This document shows, one piece after another, positions 21,536 to 31,612 of a stretch of DNA of 64,000 nt. The position numbers and the translations under genes were made by a program. The notes below the pieces were generated by a model that worked only from the letters and a program-made list of their open reading frames with translations, was not told the origin of the DNA and ran no database searches. The first letter of the stretch is position 1. The number at the start of each line of letters is the position of its first letter. The stretch comes from Fuerstiella marisgermanici (lineage in GTDB: Bacteria; Planctomycetota; Planctomycetia; Planctomycetales; Planctomycetaceae): positions 1,984,001-2,048,000 of the forward strand of contig NZ_CP017641.1 in the NCBI RefSeq assembly GCF_001983935.1, read 5' to 3'.

Positions 21536-22126
21536 TTATTGCGCAGAAGCCGTCAGATGTCTAACCAATTTCAAAACTGACTTCCCATCCGTCGCAGCCT
21601 GGACGTCTGTGTTGCGATTCATGATGGTGCCATCAAGCCCGATGACAAATGTCCAGCGTCTGGCGGTTACTCCTCGAACCAGCTTCTTCTGTTTGCCGTC
21701 GACCACGCGAGTGATTTCGCCGCCGTCGCGAACGGGCACTCCAAATGCTTTCGCAATGCTTCCGTCGACGTCCGCCAGCAATGGGAAGTTCAACGAATGA
21801 GCTTTCTTGAACAACTGATGATTCTTAACCGAATCGCCGCTGACGCCCACCACTTTTATTCCCGCCTGCCCAAGTTCTTCGCTTTGATCGCGAAAGCTGC
21901 AAGCCTGCCGAGTGCATACGCTGGTCATGTCGGCTGGGTAGAAATAGACAACGACAACGTTTCTGCCAATGTAATCAGAAGAATTCCATTCGTTGCCTTT
22001 GTCGTCCACCCCCGAGAAGACCGGGGCAGCGTCGCCTTCGCGCAACGAAACAGGCGGGTTCTTCGCCCACAAGGGGTTGGCGCACGCCAAAAGCAGCGCC
22101 GCCGTAATGATCGGACACCTGGTCAT
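21536..22126 (-). CDS. Exported peroxiredoxin, PrxQ/Bcp-like
   Basis: Thiol peroxidase of the AhpC/TSA superfamily. The signal peptide (CPIITAALLLACANPLWA) is followed by the peroxiredoxin fold with YFYPADMTSVCTRQACSFRD. The two Cys separated by four residues are the PrxQ peroxidatic and resolving pair. The usual TPGCT is TSVCT here. ATG at 22126 is chosen; the frame is open to a TTG at 22177 but the ATG begins the signal sequence. The product acts outside the cytoplasm, probably reduced by a thioredoxin-like partner such as the neighbour at 20808-21353 (inference). Confidence 0.88.
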   Translation of the reverse strand: MTRCPIITAALLLACANPLWAKNPPVSLREGDAAPVFSGVDDKGNEWNSSDYIGRNVVVVYFYPADMTSVCTRQACSFRDQSEELGQAGIKVVGVSGDSVKNHQLFKKAHSLNFPLLADVDGSIAKAFGVPVRDGGEITRVVDGKQKKLVRGVTARRWTFVIGLDGTIMNRNTDVQAATDGKSVLKLVRHLTASAQ

Positions 22127-22564
22127 AGGTAACGTGACAATGGGGTCACCATTGGCAGTTCGTTTCAGGCGCTCCAAGCGTCTTCTGACGACGAAACTGA
22201 CAACGATATCGAGGAAGGAGTTGGGGTAGGTTGCGGTGTGGGGTGGCCTTCAGCCCTCCGGTAGTGTCACCGCAATAGTGAAAGAATACCCTCACGCGCG
22301 ACGCGGGTCAAACGTTCGACAACGAATCTAACGATTCACAAGGAATGCGGCGCAGTGAGCGGTTTCTGAACGGAAGGGTAAGGTCGTCCCGATTTTTGCT
22401 TTTTGACGCACGCACCACCTTTAAGTTTATCAATTCCGAGACCTGCGCGGCAGCTTTGAAACGCTGCCCGGGCCTCCGCTACAATCCCGCCGCTTATAGA
22501 CGAGCCCAAGCGTGGGCGAACCTTCCTCAGCCAGTTTCCTATCCGTCGATTAAAGGACAAATCC
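22127..22564. other. Intergenic region between divergent genes
   Basis: 438 bases ahead of the malate dehydrogenase gene. Only the ribosome binding site (AAGGA before 22565) is clear. No repeat or RNA gene was recognised. Confidence 0.4.
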
Positions 22565-23554
22565 ATGACCGCCCCTATTCGTGTTGCTGTTACCGGAGCC
22601 GCTGGCCAGATTGGCTATTCTCTGCTTTTCCGCATCGCATCCGGACAGGTGTTCGGCCCGGACCAGCCCGTCATTCTGCATTTGGTTGAGATTCCGCCTG
22701 CCATGTCCGCTCTGGACGGCGTTGAAATGGAACTCGACGACTGCGCATTCCCAACACTCGCCGGCGTCGTCAAAGCCGATAGCGATCATCTGGAAGACGG
22801 ATTCGCCGACTGTAACTACGTCCTGTGTGTGGGCAGCGTACCTCGCGGAAAAGGCATGGAACGCAGCGACCTGATCCGCATTAACGGTCCAATCTTCACC
22901 AGCACCGGGCAGGCAATTTCTTCCGCCGCAGCGTCTGATGTTCGCGTTTTGGTAGTCGGCAACCCCTGCAATACCAACTGTCTAATTGCGATGAACAACG
23001 CTCCCAACGTACCTAACGATCGCTGGTACGCCATGACGATGCTCGATCAGAACCGAGCGATCTCGCAGTTGGCTCAGAAATCCGGCCAGCCGGTCAGCGA
23101 AGTCACCAACATGACGATCTGGGGCAATCACTCAGCAACTCAGTACCCCGACTTCTACAACGCCAAAATCGACGGCAAGCCTGCAACCGAAGTGATCACC
23201 GACGAAGCGTGGCTGCAGGGCGAGTTCATTTCGACCGTGCAAAAACGAGGTGCCGCGATTATCCAGGCTCGCGGAGCATCCAGCGCGGCATCAGCTGCGA
23301 ACGGAATTATCGACACCGTAAAAGCCATCGCAAATCCAACGGCCGCCGGAGCAACCTTCAGCGCTGCTGTTTGCAGCGACGGCAGCTACGGAGTCGACGA
23401 AGGACTGATCAGCAGCTTCCCGCTGACCAGCGACGGCAAGAACTGGTCAATCGTACAAGGCCAGTCTCACAACGAATTTGCTCAAGCCAAAATCGATGCC
23501 ACCGTGGCTGAACTGAAGGAAGAACGAGACACCGTGAAGGATCTTCTGAAGTAA
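22565..23554 (+). CDS. mdh: Malate dehydrogenase
   Basis: NAD(P)-dependent oxidation of malate to oxaloacetate in the TCA cycle, cytoplasmic. The Rossmann motif GAAGQIGY is at residues 10-17. The substrate-binding arginine loop is [11 protein letters not shown], the region VGNPCNTN follows, and the catalytic His is in [12 protein letters not shown]. The 329-residue length and [20 protein letters not shown] start fit the cytosolic/long-form family. AAGGA lies 8 bases before ATG 22565. Confidence 0.96.
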   Translation: MTAPIRVAVTGAAGQIGYSLLFRIASGQVFGPDQPVILHLVEIPPAMSALDGVEMELDDCAFPTLAGVVKADSDHLEDGFADCNYVLCVGSVPRGKGMERSDLIRINGPIFTSTGQAISSAAASDVRVLVVGNPCNTNCLIAMNNAPNVPNDRWYAMTMLDQNRAISQLAQKSGQPVSEVTNMTIWGNHSATQYPDFYNAKIDGKPATEVITDEAWLQGEFISTVQKRGAAIIQARGASSAASAANGIIDTVKAIANPTAAGATFSAAVCSDGSYGVDEGLISSFPLTSDGKNWSIVQGQSHNEFAQAKIDATVAELKEERDTVKDLLK

Positions 23555-23704
23555 CGGAGTGCTCCGCTGGTTTGCAGCGGAAGCCCGGTAAAACGAAGCC
23601 GAAGACCATCAACGCCGCCTGCCGCAGAACATCGCGGGAGGCGGTTGTTGCATTTACAGGCCTGCAGAAATCCACTCTTGGTCAGTTATGCCGCGGAGCA
23701 TGGA

Positions 23705-24127
23705 ATGATCAGAATTCCGAACACCACGATCTGGCTGGGCAACAGTGCCGACCTCCGCGACAGTCGTCGAATGTTGGGCGAGGGGATCGACGCGATCATC
23801 GATCTGGCCATTGAAGAACCTTTCCCCCCATTGCCTCGACTGATCAACTACTGTCGATTCGTGGTTTCGGATGACGGCGAAAATGATCCCGCCATTCTTC
23901 AGGCGGCTATCGCCGCGACAGCCATGTTTGTCCAGGGCGGCCATCGCACGGGAATTTGCTGTAACGCCGGATTAAGTCGCTCACTATGCGTCGCGGCGGC
24001 CGTGATGTCTTACGTTTCCGCAATGTCGCCGAACGAGGCCCTGGAAGCGGTGTCCCGCATAAAGCCGACTGACGTCAATCCTGCACTGTGGCGTCAAATC
24101 GTTACGCTCCCGCCCCTAAAGAGGTGA
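23705..24127 (+). CDS. Dual-specificity/tyrosine phosphatase-like protein
   Basis: The protein has the phosphatase signature CNAGLSRS (CX5R), in the context GICCNAGLSRSLCVAAAVM, which forms the P-loop of cysteine phosphatases. An upstream Asp in FVVSDDGEND may be the general acid. The product is small and cytoplasmic, 140 residues from ATG 23705 (GGAG 6 bases upstream); a TTG at 23645 would add 20 residues. The His usually preceding the catalytic Cys is Cys here, a variant. It is 150 bases downstream of mdh. Substrate unknown. Confidence 0.8.
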   Translation: MIRIPNTTIWLGNSADLRDSRRMLGEGIDAIIDLAIEEPFPPLPRLINYCRFVVSDDGENDPAILQAAIAATAMFVQGGHRTGICCNAGLSRSLCVAAAVMSYVSAMSPNEALEAVSRIKPTDVNPALWRQIVTLPPLKR

Positions 24128-24173
24128 ACCGCAAGTTCTTCGGTCCACCCGCGGCTAACGCCTTGCGGCTCAC
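24124..24173. repeat. REP-like hairpin at the end of the phosphatase gene
   Basis: GTGAACCGCAAG pairs with CTTGCGGCTCAC (12 bp, one mismatch) around a 26-base loop that includes CCGCGGCTAACG. The stop codon of the phosphatase gene overlaps the start of the left arm. Similar GGCTAACGCC-containing palindromes are common in planctomycete genomes (general knowledge). Confidence 0.6.
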
Positions 24174-24248
24174 GAGTTCCCCTTGCAACCTGCGAATAAC
24201 GGGACAGCCCCTGCCGTGCTGCGACAAATGCCTCCGCGTTAAACGCAG

Positions 24249-26261
24249 TTACCTCAGTTTCCACTCGCTGTCAAAATTCGCCCCCCAGACGATCTCTTCG
24301 CTATAAGAGCCGTCTCCGTTGCGGGTCACTTTCTGCACGGCAATGTCGCCCATCCGAGGAAACAGCCAGGAATTGGACGCCTTAAAGTCCTTTTCGTGGA
24401 ACGTGTGGCCGGAGTTCAAAACCACGTAGCGAAGCGGTCCCGAGGTGCCGGTGCGACGCTGGTGCATTTGGTTCAACACATTTGGGTAGATCAAACTCAC
24501 GCGATGATCCGCCCGGCTAAAGGACTTGTCGCCGATTATGATTTCGTCTTCCGTCCACTTCACGGGAAGATGGGGCATCATTTTTTTGATGACAGAATTG
24601 GCATCCGCGTCGCCAAACAGGATCAGATTGCTGGCTTGCATCTGTTCATCCGTCAAATCGGCGTCAGCAACGACCGGCAGTTTGGCTCGCATCCATTTGT
24701 CGAACTCGTTTTCAAAACGCTTGAAGGTCCAGTCCACCCAACGATTGTCGGCGGCCTCGGTTGCCTTGCCACTGCCGACAACGCAAAGGAATGAGTCCAT
24801 AAACGCGTCATCGATCGGCCCCTGCAGGTTGTGGCGTTTGTGCAGATCCGGGTTGCCGCTAAAGCTGCGAGAATCTTCGTATCCCAGGACCTCCCAGCCA
24901 TCGGTGCTCATCCGATAGAAAACATCTGGCAGCAATCCATCCGCCGCCGTCCGGCAGGGAAGTTCATCGCCATCGATAACCACACTGGCGCCTACGTTAC
25001 GATCGACGCTCAATGCCGCAACGTTCTTGGTGAAGATCGTGATTGTGCCATCATCATGGATCTTCGCCTCGACCGTGGAAGGCGAATACACCTCGTCCAC
25101 TTCGCGAATTGTCACCCAGTCGCACTGGTTGTATTTCAGCGTGCGAGTCGTAAACCGTATTTCCGGCCGCCCCATTCCGCGGCGACGTCCGGCGGCGGAT
25201 TTTTCTTTATGAAACGCCATGAACTCTTTGAAGCTGTCGGGATGAAACTTGTGCCCCATTCCCGGCCCGACCAGCAGCTTAATGTCTACATCGGCCTCCC
25301 TGGCCGCTTCGACCATGCTGGTGCTGGCCACCAGTTGAGCGTCGTTCTCACCGCCGTATGTACACACCGGCACATTGGCGGCGTTCATCGCGTAGTCGAT
25401 CGCGTCGTAAATGCCCAGCGTCTCGTGCTGCCACGGCGGACGTTGTTCAGTCTGATTTTGATACTTGTAGAAATCAACAAAGCCGGCTCCCGGCCCCACT
25501 GACGACCACATCGCCGGATAGTGCAGCCCCAAATGCCACGCACCGGCGCCGCCCATCGAAAAACCATGCAGCGTGATGCGGTCGTCGTCAATTCGGAAGC
25601 GACGTCGGACATCAGCCAACGCCTCAAACACATCGACTTCGCCAGCCCAGCGATAAGCGTTGTTGCCGCGACCGTACACATCCAGTTGAATCCACGTTTG
25701 ATCCTTCGGCAGCGGCTTGCCTTCGTGCCGTGCGATAAAGTTCACCTCATTCATCTTGTCGGCTCGCCCGTGCAGCTTCAGATGCAGCGGCCAACGATCA
25801 CCCGACAGCGGATTGACACCTTCCGGCAGCGTCACCGCGTATGGCTGCACCGAACCGTCAATTCTTGAGAAGTAGCCTCGCACAGTAACACCCGGCCGGG
25901 TCTCCCACGACGCAGCTTTGGCCTGCAATTCTTTACCACGTTGCAGTCCGATTTCGATCGCCCTGGCAGCCTGATCCGCGTATCCCTTTTGAGGGAACTC
26001 ATTGTGCCGAAGCATCCATTCGACGGCCTTGGCGAACACCGCGACGTCGGCCAATTGAGCTCGCCCATCGCGTTTCTGGAGTTCGGGCCGCTGCGAAAGT
26101 TCGTCGACCTGCGTCTGTAGTTGCTGCAGACCGGTTTGAAGTTCCGCGACCTTTTGATCCGATGGGCGCTGAGCGAAGCACGCGGTGGTGGCCACAAAAA
26201 TTAACGCGCCCGTAGTGCAGGCAGATAAAGTCGAGAGCATAATATAACTTTCATTTGTCAT
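24249..26261 (-). CDS. Exported alpha/beta hydrolase, esterase/prolyl-oligopeptidase type
   Basis: Secreted serine hydrolase. A signal peptide (MLSTLSACTTGALIFVATTACFA) leads into a short coiled coil (KVAELQTGLQQLQTQVDEL). A beta-rich domain follows, then the catalytic alpha/beta hydrolase core with GFSMGGAGAWHL near residue 245, where the Ser is the nucleophile. Candidate Asp and His lie later (VCTYGGENDAQ; GPGMGHKFHP). The C-terminal third is a second domain that may bind substrate. ATG at 26261 starts just before the signal helix. Substrate is unknown; polysaccharide esters or peptides are both possible. Confidence 0.8.
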   Translation of the reverse strand: MTNESYIMLSTLSACTTGALIFVATTACFAQRPSDQKVAELQTGLQQLQTQVDELSQRPELQKRDGRAQLADVAVFAKAVEWMLRHNEFPQKGYADQAARAIEIGLQRGKELQAKAASWETRPGVTVRGYFSRIDGSVQPYAVTLPEGVNPLSGDRWPLHLKLHGRADKMNEVNFIARHEGKPLPKDQTWIQLDVYGRGNNAYRWAGEVDVFEALADVRRRFRIDDDRITLHGFSMGGAGAWHLGLHYPAMWSSVGPGAGFVDFYKYQNQTEQRPPWQHETLGIYDAIDYAMNAANVPVCTYGGENDAQLVASTSMVEAAREADVDIKLLVGPGMGHKFHPDSFKEFMAFHKEKSAAGRRRGMGRPEIRFTTRTLKYNQCDWVTIREVDEVYSPSTVEAKIHDDGTITIFTKNVAALSVDRNVGASVVIDGDELPCRTAADGLLPDVFYRMSTDGWEVLGYEDSRSFSGNPDLHKRHNLQGPIDDAFMDSFLCVVGSGKATEAADNRWVDWTFKRFENEFDKWMRAKLPVVADADLTDEQMQASNLILFGDADANSVIKKMMPHLPVKWTEDEIIIGDKSFSRADHRVSLIYPNVLNQMHQRRTGTSGPLRYVVLNSGHTFHEKDFKASNSWLFPRMGDIAVQKVTRNGDGSYSEEIVWGANFDSEWKLR

Positions 26262-26273
26262 CGCCACACCACC

Positions 26274-26352
26274 GTTTAACCCGCAGCCGGAGGCGCGGGC
26301 GCGCGGTGTGACGGCACGCCAAGTCGCCTGCGCCTCCGGCTGCGAGTTAAAC
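26274..26352. repeat. REP-like palindrome between the hydrolase gene and guaA
   Basis: The arms GTTTAACCCGCAGCCGGAGG (26274 onward) and their complement ending at 26352 form a 23-bp stem with one mismatch. The ~33-base interior is GC-rich. It lies directly downstream of guaA on the same strand, so it may also act as a terminator. Confidence 0.75.
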
Positions 26353-26357
26353 GACAA

Positions 26358-27953
26358 CTATTCCCATTCAATCGTTGACGGTGGCTTCGAACTGATATCG
26401 TAGACGACTCGATTAATGCCGCGAACCGAATTGATGATCCGCGTGGAAATTCGCTGCAACACATCATGAGGAAACGGAAACCAATCGGCCGTCATAAAGT
26501 CTTCTGACTCGATTGCTCGAATGGCTGCCACGTTTTCATAGGTGCGGGCGTCTCCCATCACTCCGACTGACTGCACGGGCAGCAGCACAACGAACGCCTG
26601 CTGGATGTCGCGGTACAAGCCAGCAGCGTAAAGTTCTTCGATCAAAATCGCGTCGGCTTCGCGAATGATGGACAACCGTTCCTCTGTCACTTCGCCAAGG
26701 CAACGCACCGCCAGACCGGGACCAGGAAACGGATGTCGCCACACCATTTCTTCCGGCAGGCCGAGTTCCAGGCCCATGCGTCGCACTTCGTCTTTAAACA
26801 GGTCTCGCAGCGGTTCGATCAATTCAAAGCCCAGCTCTTCGGGCAGACCGCCCACATTATGATGCGACTTGATGGTGGCAGCCGGGCCGTCCGGATTCGC
26901 TCCGCTTTCAATCACATCAGGATACAGCGTTCCCTGAGCCAGAAACTTCGCGTTCTCGATCGACTTCGCTTCGTCACGAAAGCAATCGATAAAGACCTTG
27001 CCGATGATCTTGCGCTTCTTTTGAGGATCATCGACGCCCGCAAGTTCGTTCATAAAACGATCGCGGGCGTCCACGACATGCAGGTCAGTTTTGAAGTGTT
27101 CCGTGAAGTTCTTTTCGACCTGGTCACGTTCACCTTTTCGCAGCAGACCGTTGTCGACAAAAATACACGACAACTGATCGCCAATCGTTTCTGCAATCAA
27201 CGCTGCGACCACCGAGCTATCAACGCCACCGGACAAACCACAGATCACGCGGTTATTGCCCACCTTGTCGCGGATAATTTGCTTCTCCTGTTCAATCAAC
27301 GAACTAATCCGCCACGCGCCCGAGCAACCGCAGATGTCTCGCACAAAGTTGCTTAGCAATTGAGCGCCAAATTCTGTGTGAGTGACTTCCGGGTGGAACT
27401 GAATACCGTAGATCGGCCGATCCTTGTGCTGGATCGCCGCGTTGGCACACGTCTTCGTCGATGCGATGACTTCGAACATTCCGTCCAATGAACCCACCTG
27501 GTCGCCGTGACTCATCCAGGCATTGAACGTCTCTGGCAGACCATTGAACAAGCGGTTTGAATTCTTGGACGAACAAGCCGCTCGGCCGAACTCACGCGAT
27601 TCTGCGGGCAGAATTTCTCCGCCCATCAGATGACACATCAATTGCATGCCATAACAGATGCCAAGTATGGGGATGCCGAGTTCGAAAACGCCCGGGTCAA
27701 CTCGCGGAGCACCTTCGCTGTAAACACTGGCCGGCCCGCCAGACAGAATCAGCCCCTTGGGATTCAGTTCTTTGATCCGATCCGCCGTCAGGTCGCAGCG
27801 AACGATTTGGCAGAAGACGTTCTGGTCGCGCACTCGGCGAGCAATCAGTTGAGCCGTCTGGCTGCCGAAATCCATCACCAAAACGCGTTCGTCCTGGCCT
27901 AGTGTGTCCAATCCGGCAGCGTCTGAACTGTTGGCCGAGGCGGATTCTGTCAT
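26358..27953 (-). CDS. guaA: GMP synthase, glutamine-hydrolysing
   Basis: Converts XMP to GMP using glutamine and ATP. The class I amidotransferase domain (residues ~20-210) has the nucleophile Cys in GICYGMQL and the His/Glu pair in FHPEVTHTE. The ATP-pyrophosphatase domain has the P-loop [10 protein letters not shown]. The C-terminal dimerisation domain ends with the invariant-type [11 protein letters not shown]. At 531 residues it is normal. The N-terminus has a short extension before [19 protein letters not shown]. Confidence 0.97.
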   Translation of the reverse strand: MTESASANSSDAAGLDTLGQDERVLVMDFGSQTAQLIARRVRDQNVFCQIVRCDLTADRIKELNPKGLILSGGPASVYSEGAPRVDPGVFELGIPILGICYGMQLMCHLMGGEILPAESREFGRAACSSKNSNRLFNGLPETFNAWMSHGDQVGSLDGMFEVIASTKTCANAAIQHKDRPIYGIQFHPEVTHTEFGAQLLSNFVRDICGCSGAWRISSLIEQEKQIIRDKVGNNRVICGLSGGVDSSVVAALIAETIGDQLSCIFVDNGLLRKGERDQVEKNFTEHFKTDLHVVDARDRFMNELAGVDDPQKKRKIIGKVFIDCFRDEAKSIENAKFLAQGTLYPDVIESGANPDGPAATIKSHHNVGGLPEELGFELIEPLRDLFKDEVRRMGLELGLPEEMVWRHPFPGPGLAVRCLGEVTEERLSIIREADAILIEELYAAGLYRDIQQAFVVLLPVQSVGVMGDARTYENVAAIRAIESEDFMTADWFPFPHDVLQRISTRIINSVRGINRVVYDISSKPPSTIEWE

Positions 27954-27982
27954 GTTTTGTGGCCTGTCTAAGAAATTAACAA

Positions 27983-28012
27983 AGACCAGACCTCAATTTA
28001 GAGACCTGGTCT
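27983..28012. terminator. Hairpin upstream of guaA
   Basis: AGACCAG...CTGGTCT forms a 7-bp outer stem, with two mismatches and three further pairs around loop AATTTA. A T-run follows on the plus strand (ATTTTTG) and a T-rich stretch on the minus strand. It lies 30 bases before the guaA start, so it could end upstream minus-strand transcripts or act as a leader structure for guaA. Confidence 0.5.
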
Positions 28013-28265
28013 ATTTTTGTTGGTTCGATGGCCTGCGGGCCAAGCGGTGAAGCTTAGCAGGCGGGCGAAATTTCTCAATCTTCCTACCGGCCGCTCTCTG
28101 CTGTTTCCAGCGATCGTCGTTGGAGCGTGCCAGCAGAACGCCGCAGCCTTCGTAAACCAGTGAAATTGCTGTTCTTCGCCCCGAAAAACCGCAATCGACG
28201 GGCAGTCTATGGCAGTTGACCGCCACCAAGGGCGCGACGACAAAATAGAACAGCAAAACACTCAA
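28011..28265 (-). CDS. Possible small membrane protein
   Basis: An 84-codon frame beginning at a TTG with a hydrophobic N-terminus (LLFYFVVAPLVAVNCHRL) and a more polar basic C-terminus (RPPAKLHRLARR). Its start is not backed by a good ribosome binding site. A second frame overlaps nearly the same bases but looks less protein-like. I include it only as a candidate because the amino acid pattern is more protein-like than a random shadow. Confidence 0.3.
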   Translation of the reverse strand: MSVLLFYFVVAPLVAVNCHRLPVDCGFSGRRTAISLVYEGCGVLLARSNDDRWKQQRAAGRKIEKFRPPAKLHRLARRPSNQQK

Positions 28266-28364
28266 CCAGAAACTTGCGTCCTCAATTCGGAATGGCGTTG
28301 TCCAGCTCCTGTCCCGGTCAGAGGCGATCTACATCGCGTCACAAACTGCGCTGTGGGAAGGACG

Positions 28365-29666
28365 TTACTTCTTCAGATGTTTGTCGAACCACGCCAGAGC
28401 TTCGGCCTGGATCTCAGCATCGTAACAGTGCGGCTTTTGAGGTGCATATTCGCGAAAGCGTTCTGGGCAGCCAGCCCAGGTGAAGGCGGCTTCGATTTGG
28501 CGAGCCGCGTCCCGCTGACCGCTGGGCGGAAAGAGTCGGTCTTGAGTGCCACTGACAACCATCACCGCCTTGGGAGCTGCCATGGCCATCAAGTCGGGAA
28601 TGTCCATGCGGTTCCACACGCCCGGAAGCAGGCAAAATGTCCCAACCGCACCGGACAAATTATAGACCTGCTGTGAATCACCCGTCGTCATCCAGCCGAC
28701 CGAAACGGCCGCTTTAATGCGAGGATCCAGAGCGGTCAAAATATTAGTGCGCCAGCCGCCGCCAGACAAACCGGTGCAGCCGATCCGTTCAGAGTCCACT
28801 TCCGGACGCGACAACAAATAATCGATGCAACGCTGGTCGTCACCGTAGTTGACTCCTGCCCAAGTCGTGCCCGCCCAATTCAATTCTCGGACTCCTGTAT
28901 ACAAATGGCCACGCACGATGTTGTCGTAGCGACTTAAGGTCTCCATGTCGAGCGTCGCCGGATCGTAGCGATCGGGCAGCCCACCGACACTGCGCGGCGC
29001 TCGACGTCCGAAATGGTAGGCGTCGATAACGATCACCGCATAACCTTTCGAGGCGTACCAGTCGGCAATGGCGCGTCCGCTGGTATTACGATCGCGATGC
29101 TTAACGATCGCCTCATGCACCGGTTCTCCTGAAACACGATCAGCACCGAACAGCATCGGCCCACCCCACTCATGGAACACGACCAATGCCGGCGCGGGAA
29201 GAGGAACGTTTTTGGGCGTGTAGAAATAGCCCGGCACGCGAAACCAGGGAGCCGTATTAAACTCGATCGTCTCCCGCACAAACTCATCAGTTTCCCACCG
29301 AGCCGTTGTGGTCGCGTTCAGGTCGAGCTTCCCCGGATCGTAGTGCAGTCCATGGTTCAACACGGCACGGGCCTGTTGAGCCCACGTTTCGTAGTTGCCG
29401 TCCGGATGCTTAGCACGCCACAGTTCCGAATTCAGGTCCAGCGGCCGATGCGCTCGCAATGCTTGAATGGTCGGCTCAAGCGATCCGTAGTTGGACAGCG
29501 GTTTCCTGCCGAGTTCCCCAATCACCTGCAGCGGTCTGGGATCATCCAACACCGCAGGCGCACTCAACGGAATCGATTCCTGAGCCATCGACATCGAGGA
29601 AATCATCAACAGTCCCGCAAACACCAAACGTGCGATTGAAGGATTCATCGAACTTGAAAGCGGCAT
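28365..29666 (-). CDS. Exported alpha/beta hydrolase, acetyl xylan esterase/dienelactone hydrolase type
   Basis: Secreted hydrolase. A signal peptide (IARLVFAGLLMISSMSMA) is followed by an alpha/beta hydrolase domain. The nucleophile Ser is in GCTGLSGGGWRTN, the acid is likely the Asp in SGTQDRLFPP, and the His in QKPHCYD. Upstream, PALVVFHEWGGPMLFG forms the oxyanion region. Two ATGs (29666, 29648) are plausible. Related planctomycete proteins are grouped with acetyl xylan esterases, but the substrate is unproven. Confidence 0.8.
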   Translation of the reverse strand: MPLSSSMNPSIARLVFAGLLMISSMSMAQESIPLSAPAVLDDPRPLQVIGELGRKPLSNYGSLEPTIQALRAHRPLDLNSELWRAKHPDGNYETWAQQARAVLNHGLHYDPGKLDLNATTTARWETDEFVRETIEFNTAPWFRVPGYFYTPKNVPLPAPALVVFHEWGGPMLFGADRVSGEPVHEAIVKHRDRNTSGRAIADWYASKGYAVIVIDAYHFGRRAPRSVGGLPDRYDPATLDMETLSRYDNIVRGHLYTGVRELNWAGTTWAGVNYGDDQRCIDYLLSRPEVDSERIGCTGLSGGGWRTNILTALDPRIKAAVSVGWMTTGDSQQVYNLSGAVGTFCLLPGVWNRMDIPDLMAMAAPKAVMVVSGTQDRLFPPSGQRDAARQIEAAFTWAGCPERFREYAPQKPHCYDAEIQAEALAWFDKHLKK

Positions 29667-30146
29667 AGGTGTCGTCCGTTTTTGCGGTGTGGAAATGACT
29701 GCGTGAGAACGCAACCAAAGCAATTTCAGTTTTGTAGTGGACGGTTCTGGCTCGTGGGAACCGGCCCACGTAAGAAAAACAAATTCCGCGGCCACAAGTC
29801 AGCGTGAAACGCTGTAGATGCAACTGTCCGCTTAAAGTAGCGTGGCGAACGGGAGACAGAAGGGGCATTGCACTTAGTTCACTACAGTAAAAAGCTTTTG
29901 TGTTCAATCTCCAGGTCAAGCCGACGAGGTGCCGCAAAAGTACGGGGCGCATGGTGGTTACCGTAACGTCAGTCGCTGCCAACCGGGCCGGAGATTCGCT
30001 GATGATAGTCTCAGTGTCAGCCTTTGCGACTGCTTCACCGACGAGAAACTGGTCCTCGGCATTCACCTGCGCGAAGGAAAGACTAAACAAACAGACGGCA
30101 CCAAAAATTCAATGAGCATCAAAGTGGGCCATAGCGGTACGACACT
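29667..30146. other. Intergenic region
   Basis: 480 bases with no convincing gene. A minus-strand frame at 29542-30090 is long but lacks protein-like composition and overlaps the hydrolase start. No repeat or RNA element was recognised. Confidence 0.4.
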
Positions 30147-30683
30147 TCACGATGGCCAATTCGAAATCTTAAGAATGGTTGGCAATGTGTGTTTTTGATT
30201 GTCGGCCACAGCTTGATGAGTGATGGCCTCAGCATTGTCCGCCACAAACGACACACCCGAAATTAGCGTTGGGACGTGCAGCCCGAAGAAGTCACCGTGA
30301 TGAGCGTTATCGAGGCCGTCAAGCAGTTCCAGGGCTCGCTTTGCATGGCGGGTGACTCCGACCACTCGATCCTCTCGCGCTTTCACACCGGCCGCCGCTA
30401 GTTTGATCAGTGCTTTCAAAAAATCCGCGATTGCTCCCTGACGACCGACGCTGATCCAGACCTGTTCCCACGCCTCATGAGCTTCCCAGTAGAAGCCTGC
30501 GTTGAACAAATCAATGCCCCACAGATAGCTTTCACAGTCTCGCCATTGCTCAGCGGTCGGCGGCGAAACGTCGTCCGGTTCCACCCCGAAGCTGTGACCC
30601 AAAGGATCTCGATGAGGATGTGGAAACCTTCCGGACACGTACGAATAGGCGGGAAATTTTCGATGCGGTAAATATCGTGGCAT
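30147..30683 (-). CDS. DUF309 family protein
   Basis: The family signature is clear: GIDLFNAGFYWEAHEAWEQVW around residues 55-75, followed by FLKALIKLAAAGVKAR. DUF309 proteins are small all-helical cytoplasmic proteins of unknown function. The length of 178 residues includes an N-terminal basic/aromatic tail (MPRYLPHRKFPAYSYVSGR) typical for planctomycete members. The product has no signal peptide. Confidence 0.85.
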   Translation of the reverse strand: MPRYLPHRKFPAYSYVSGRFPHPHRDPLGHSFGVEPDDVSPPTAEQWRDCESYLWGIDLFNAGFYWEAHEAWEQVWISVGRQGAIADFLKALIKLAAAGVKAREDRVVGVTRHAKRALELLDGLDNAHHGDFFGLHVPTLISGVSFVADNAEAITHQAVADNQKHTLPTILKISNWPS

Positions 30684-31039
30684 AGACGCAACTTACCAGA
30701 AACGGCGATGATCCGTAGACCGAAAGCCGCACGTGGGATCCCCTATGAATAGTGGCCGCTCAATTAAGCGTGCAATACTTCACGCAAAGAGCGTTAACGA
30801 TGAAGTCAGAGAAGCGATTGCGTGCGTAAGCACAGCGACGAGTTTCATCTCCGCTCGGTCATCGATTCGTGCAAAGTGTGAACGAACCGACGACCGCCTC
30901 CGACGAAGGCAAATCCTCACACACCATTTTCCTGAGACAGAATGACTGTCTCGAACAACCTCAACAGCCGCCCACTAAACTTACGGAAGTTCACTTCCCG
31001 TGCACCGTTGTGTTATGCATTCGCAGTATTGAGGAATGA
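30684..31039. other. Intergenic region with a dispersed repeat
   Basis: 356 bases without a gene. The right half (30848-30996) is one copy of a dispersed repeat whose reverse complement lies at 62766-62912. Confidence 0.5.
30848..30996 (-). repeat. Dispersed repeat, copy 1
   Basis: About 149 bases matching the reverse complement of 62766-62912 with roughly nine in ten bases identical by eye. It includes CGCTCGGTCATCGATTCGTG, a run CCGACGAAGGCAAATCCTCA, and a GAGACAG...CTGTCTC hairpin. No coding potential. Confidence 0.75.
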
Positions 31040-31612
31040 TCACAATTGCGGATTAGCGGCCTGCCATGACCTGAACCGCAACGCAGCGAAAACCAGTAGT
31101 GGTGCGAAGAACACGAAACGGTGCCACCAAAGTATGGAGAATGCGAATCCGTGAAACTTCGGCCCAAGGCTGACCATGCCCTCAGCAAATGGCGGAACCA
31201 GGTAATGGCATGTGAAATAATACGCAGGGTAGATTAACAGAGCATAAACAACGTGACGAAAGGACGGCTTGTGGACAGACTGACCGGTGGAAATGACGGC
31301 AAAAACAACGGCCGAGCACAGCAAGACGTTCAGTGTCAACTTAGTGAGTGATTGGTATTCGAGTTTCGACTCAGTATCGGAAAGCAGACGATAGCTGGAA
31401 TATGGGAACGGAAACCCGGTTGTGCGATGGAAATGGACTTTTGCGACGTCCTCCGGCTTCCCGGTCACGTCGATGTACTGCCTGGCCATACTTGCATACT
31501 CCGATGCAACATCACCCCTGACAGGCCAATTGGCAGGAACCGCCCAGTAAAGCCAGACCAGCACAGCGATCAAGGTCGCGAGGTGCCAGTGTTGCGGAAG
31601 GAGTTGTCGCAT
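31040..31612 (-). CDS. Hypothetical membrane protein, 190 aa
   Basis: ATG 31612 has an excellent AGGAGG five bases upstream. The product has about four hydrophobic helices (LATLIAVLVWLYWAVPANW, LNVLLCSAVVFAVIS, HVVYALLIYPAYYFTCHYLVPPF, WHRFVFFAPLLVFAAL) and a charged extracytoplasmic segment (about residues 35-75). No family was recognised. It stands alone between a DUF309 gene and a nitrilase-family gene. Confidence 0.7.
   Translation of the reverse strand: MRQLLPQHWHLATLIAVLVWLYWAVPANWPVRGDVASEYASMARQYIDVTGKPEDVAKVHFHRTTGFPFPYSSYRLLSDTESKLEYQSLTKLTLNVLLCSAVVFAVISTGQSVHKPSFRHVVYALLIYPAYYFTCHYLVPPFAEGMVSLGPKFHGFAFSILWWHRFVFFAPLLVFAALRFRSWQAANPQL

Larger units (their letters stand above)
27954..28364. 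other. Intergenic region with hairpin and doubtful small ORF
   Basis: 411 bases between guaA and a hydrolase gene, both minus strand. It contains the hairpin 27983-28012 and an uncertain small reading frame (28011-28265) described separately. Confidence 0.4.

Noticed and set aside
29542-30090. 182-codon minus-strand frame
   Set aside because: It overlaps the start of the hydrolase gene, has no ribosome binding site, and its amino acid pattern is not protein-like.
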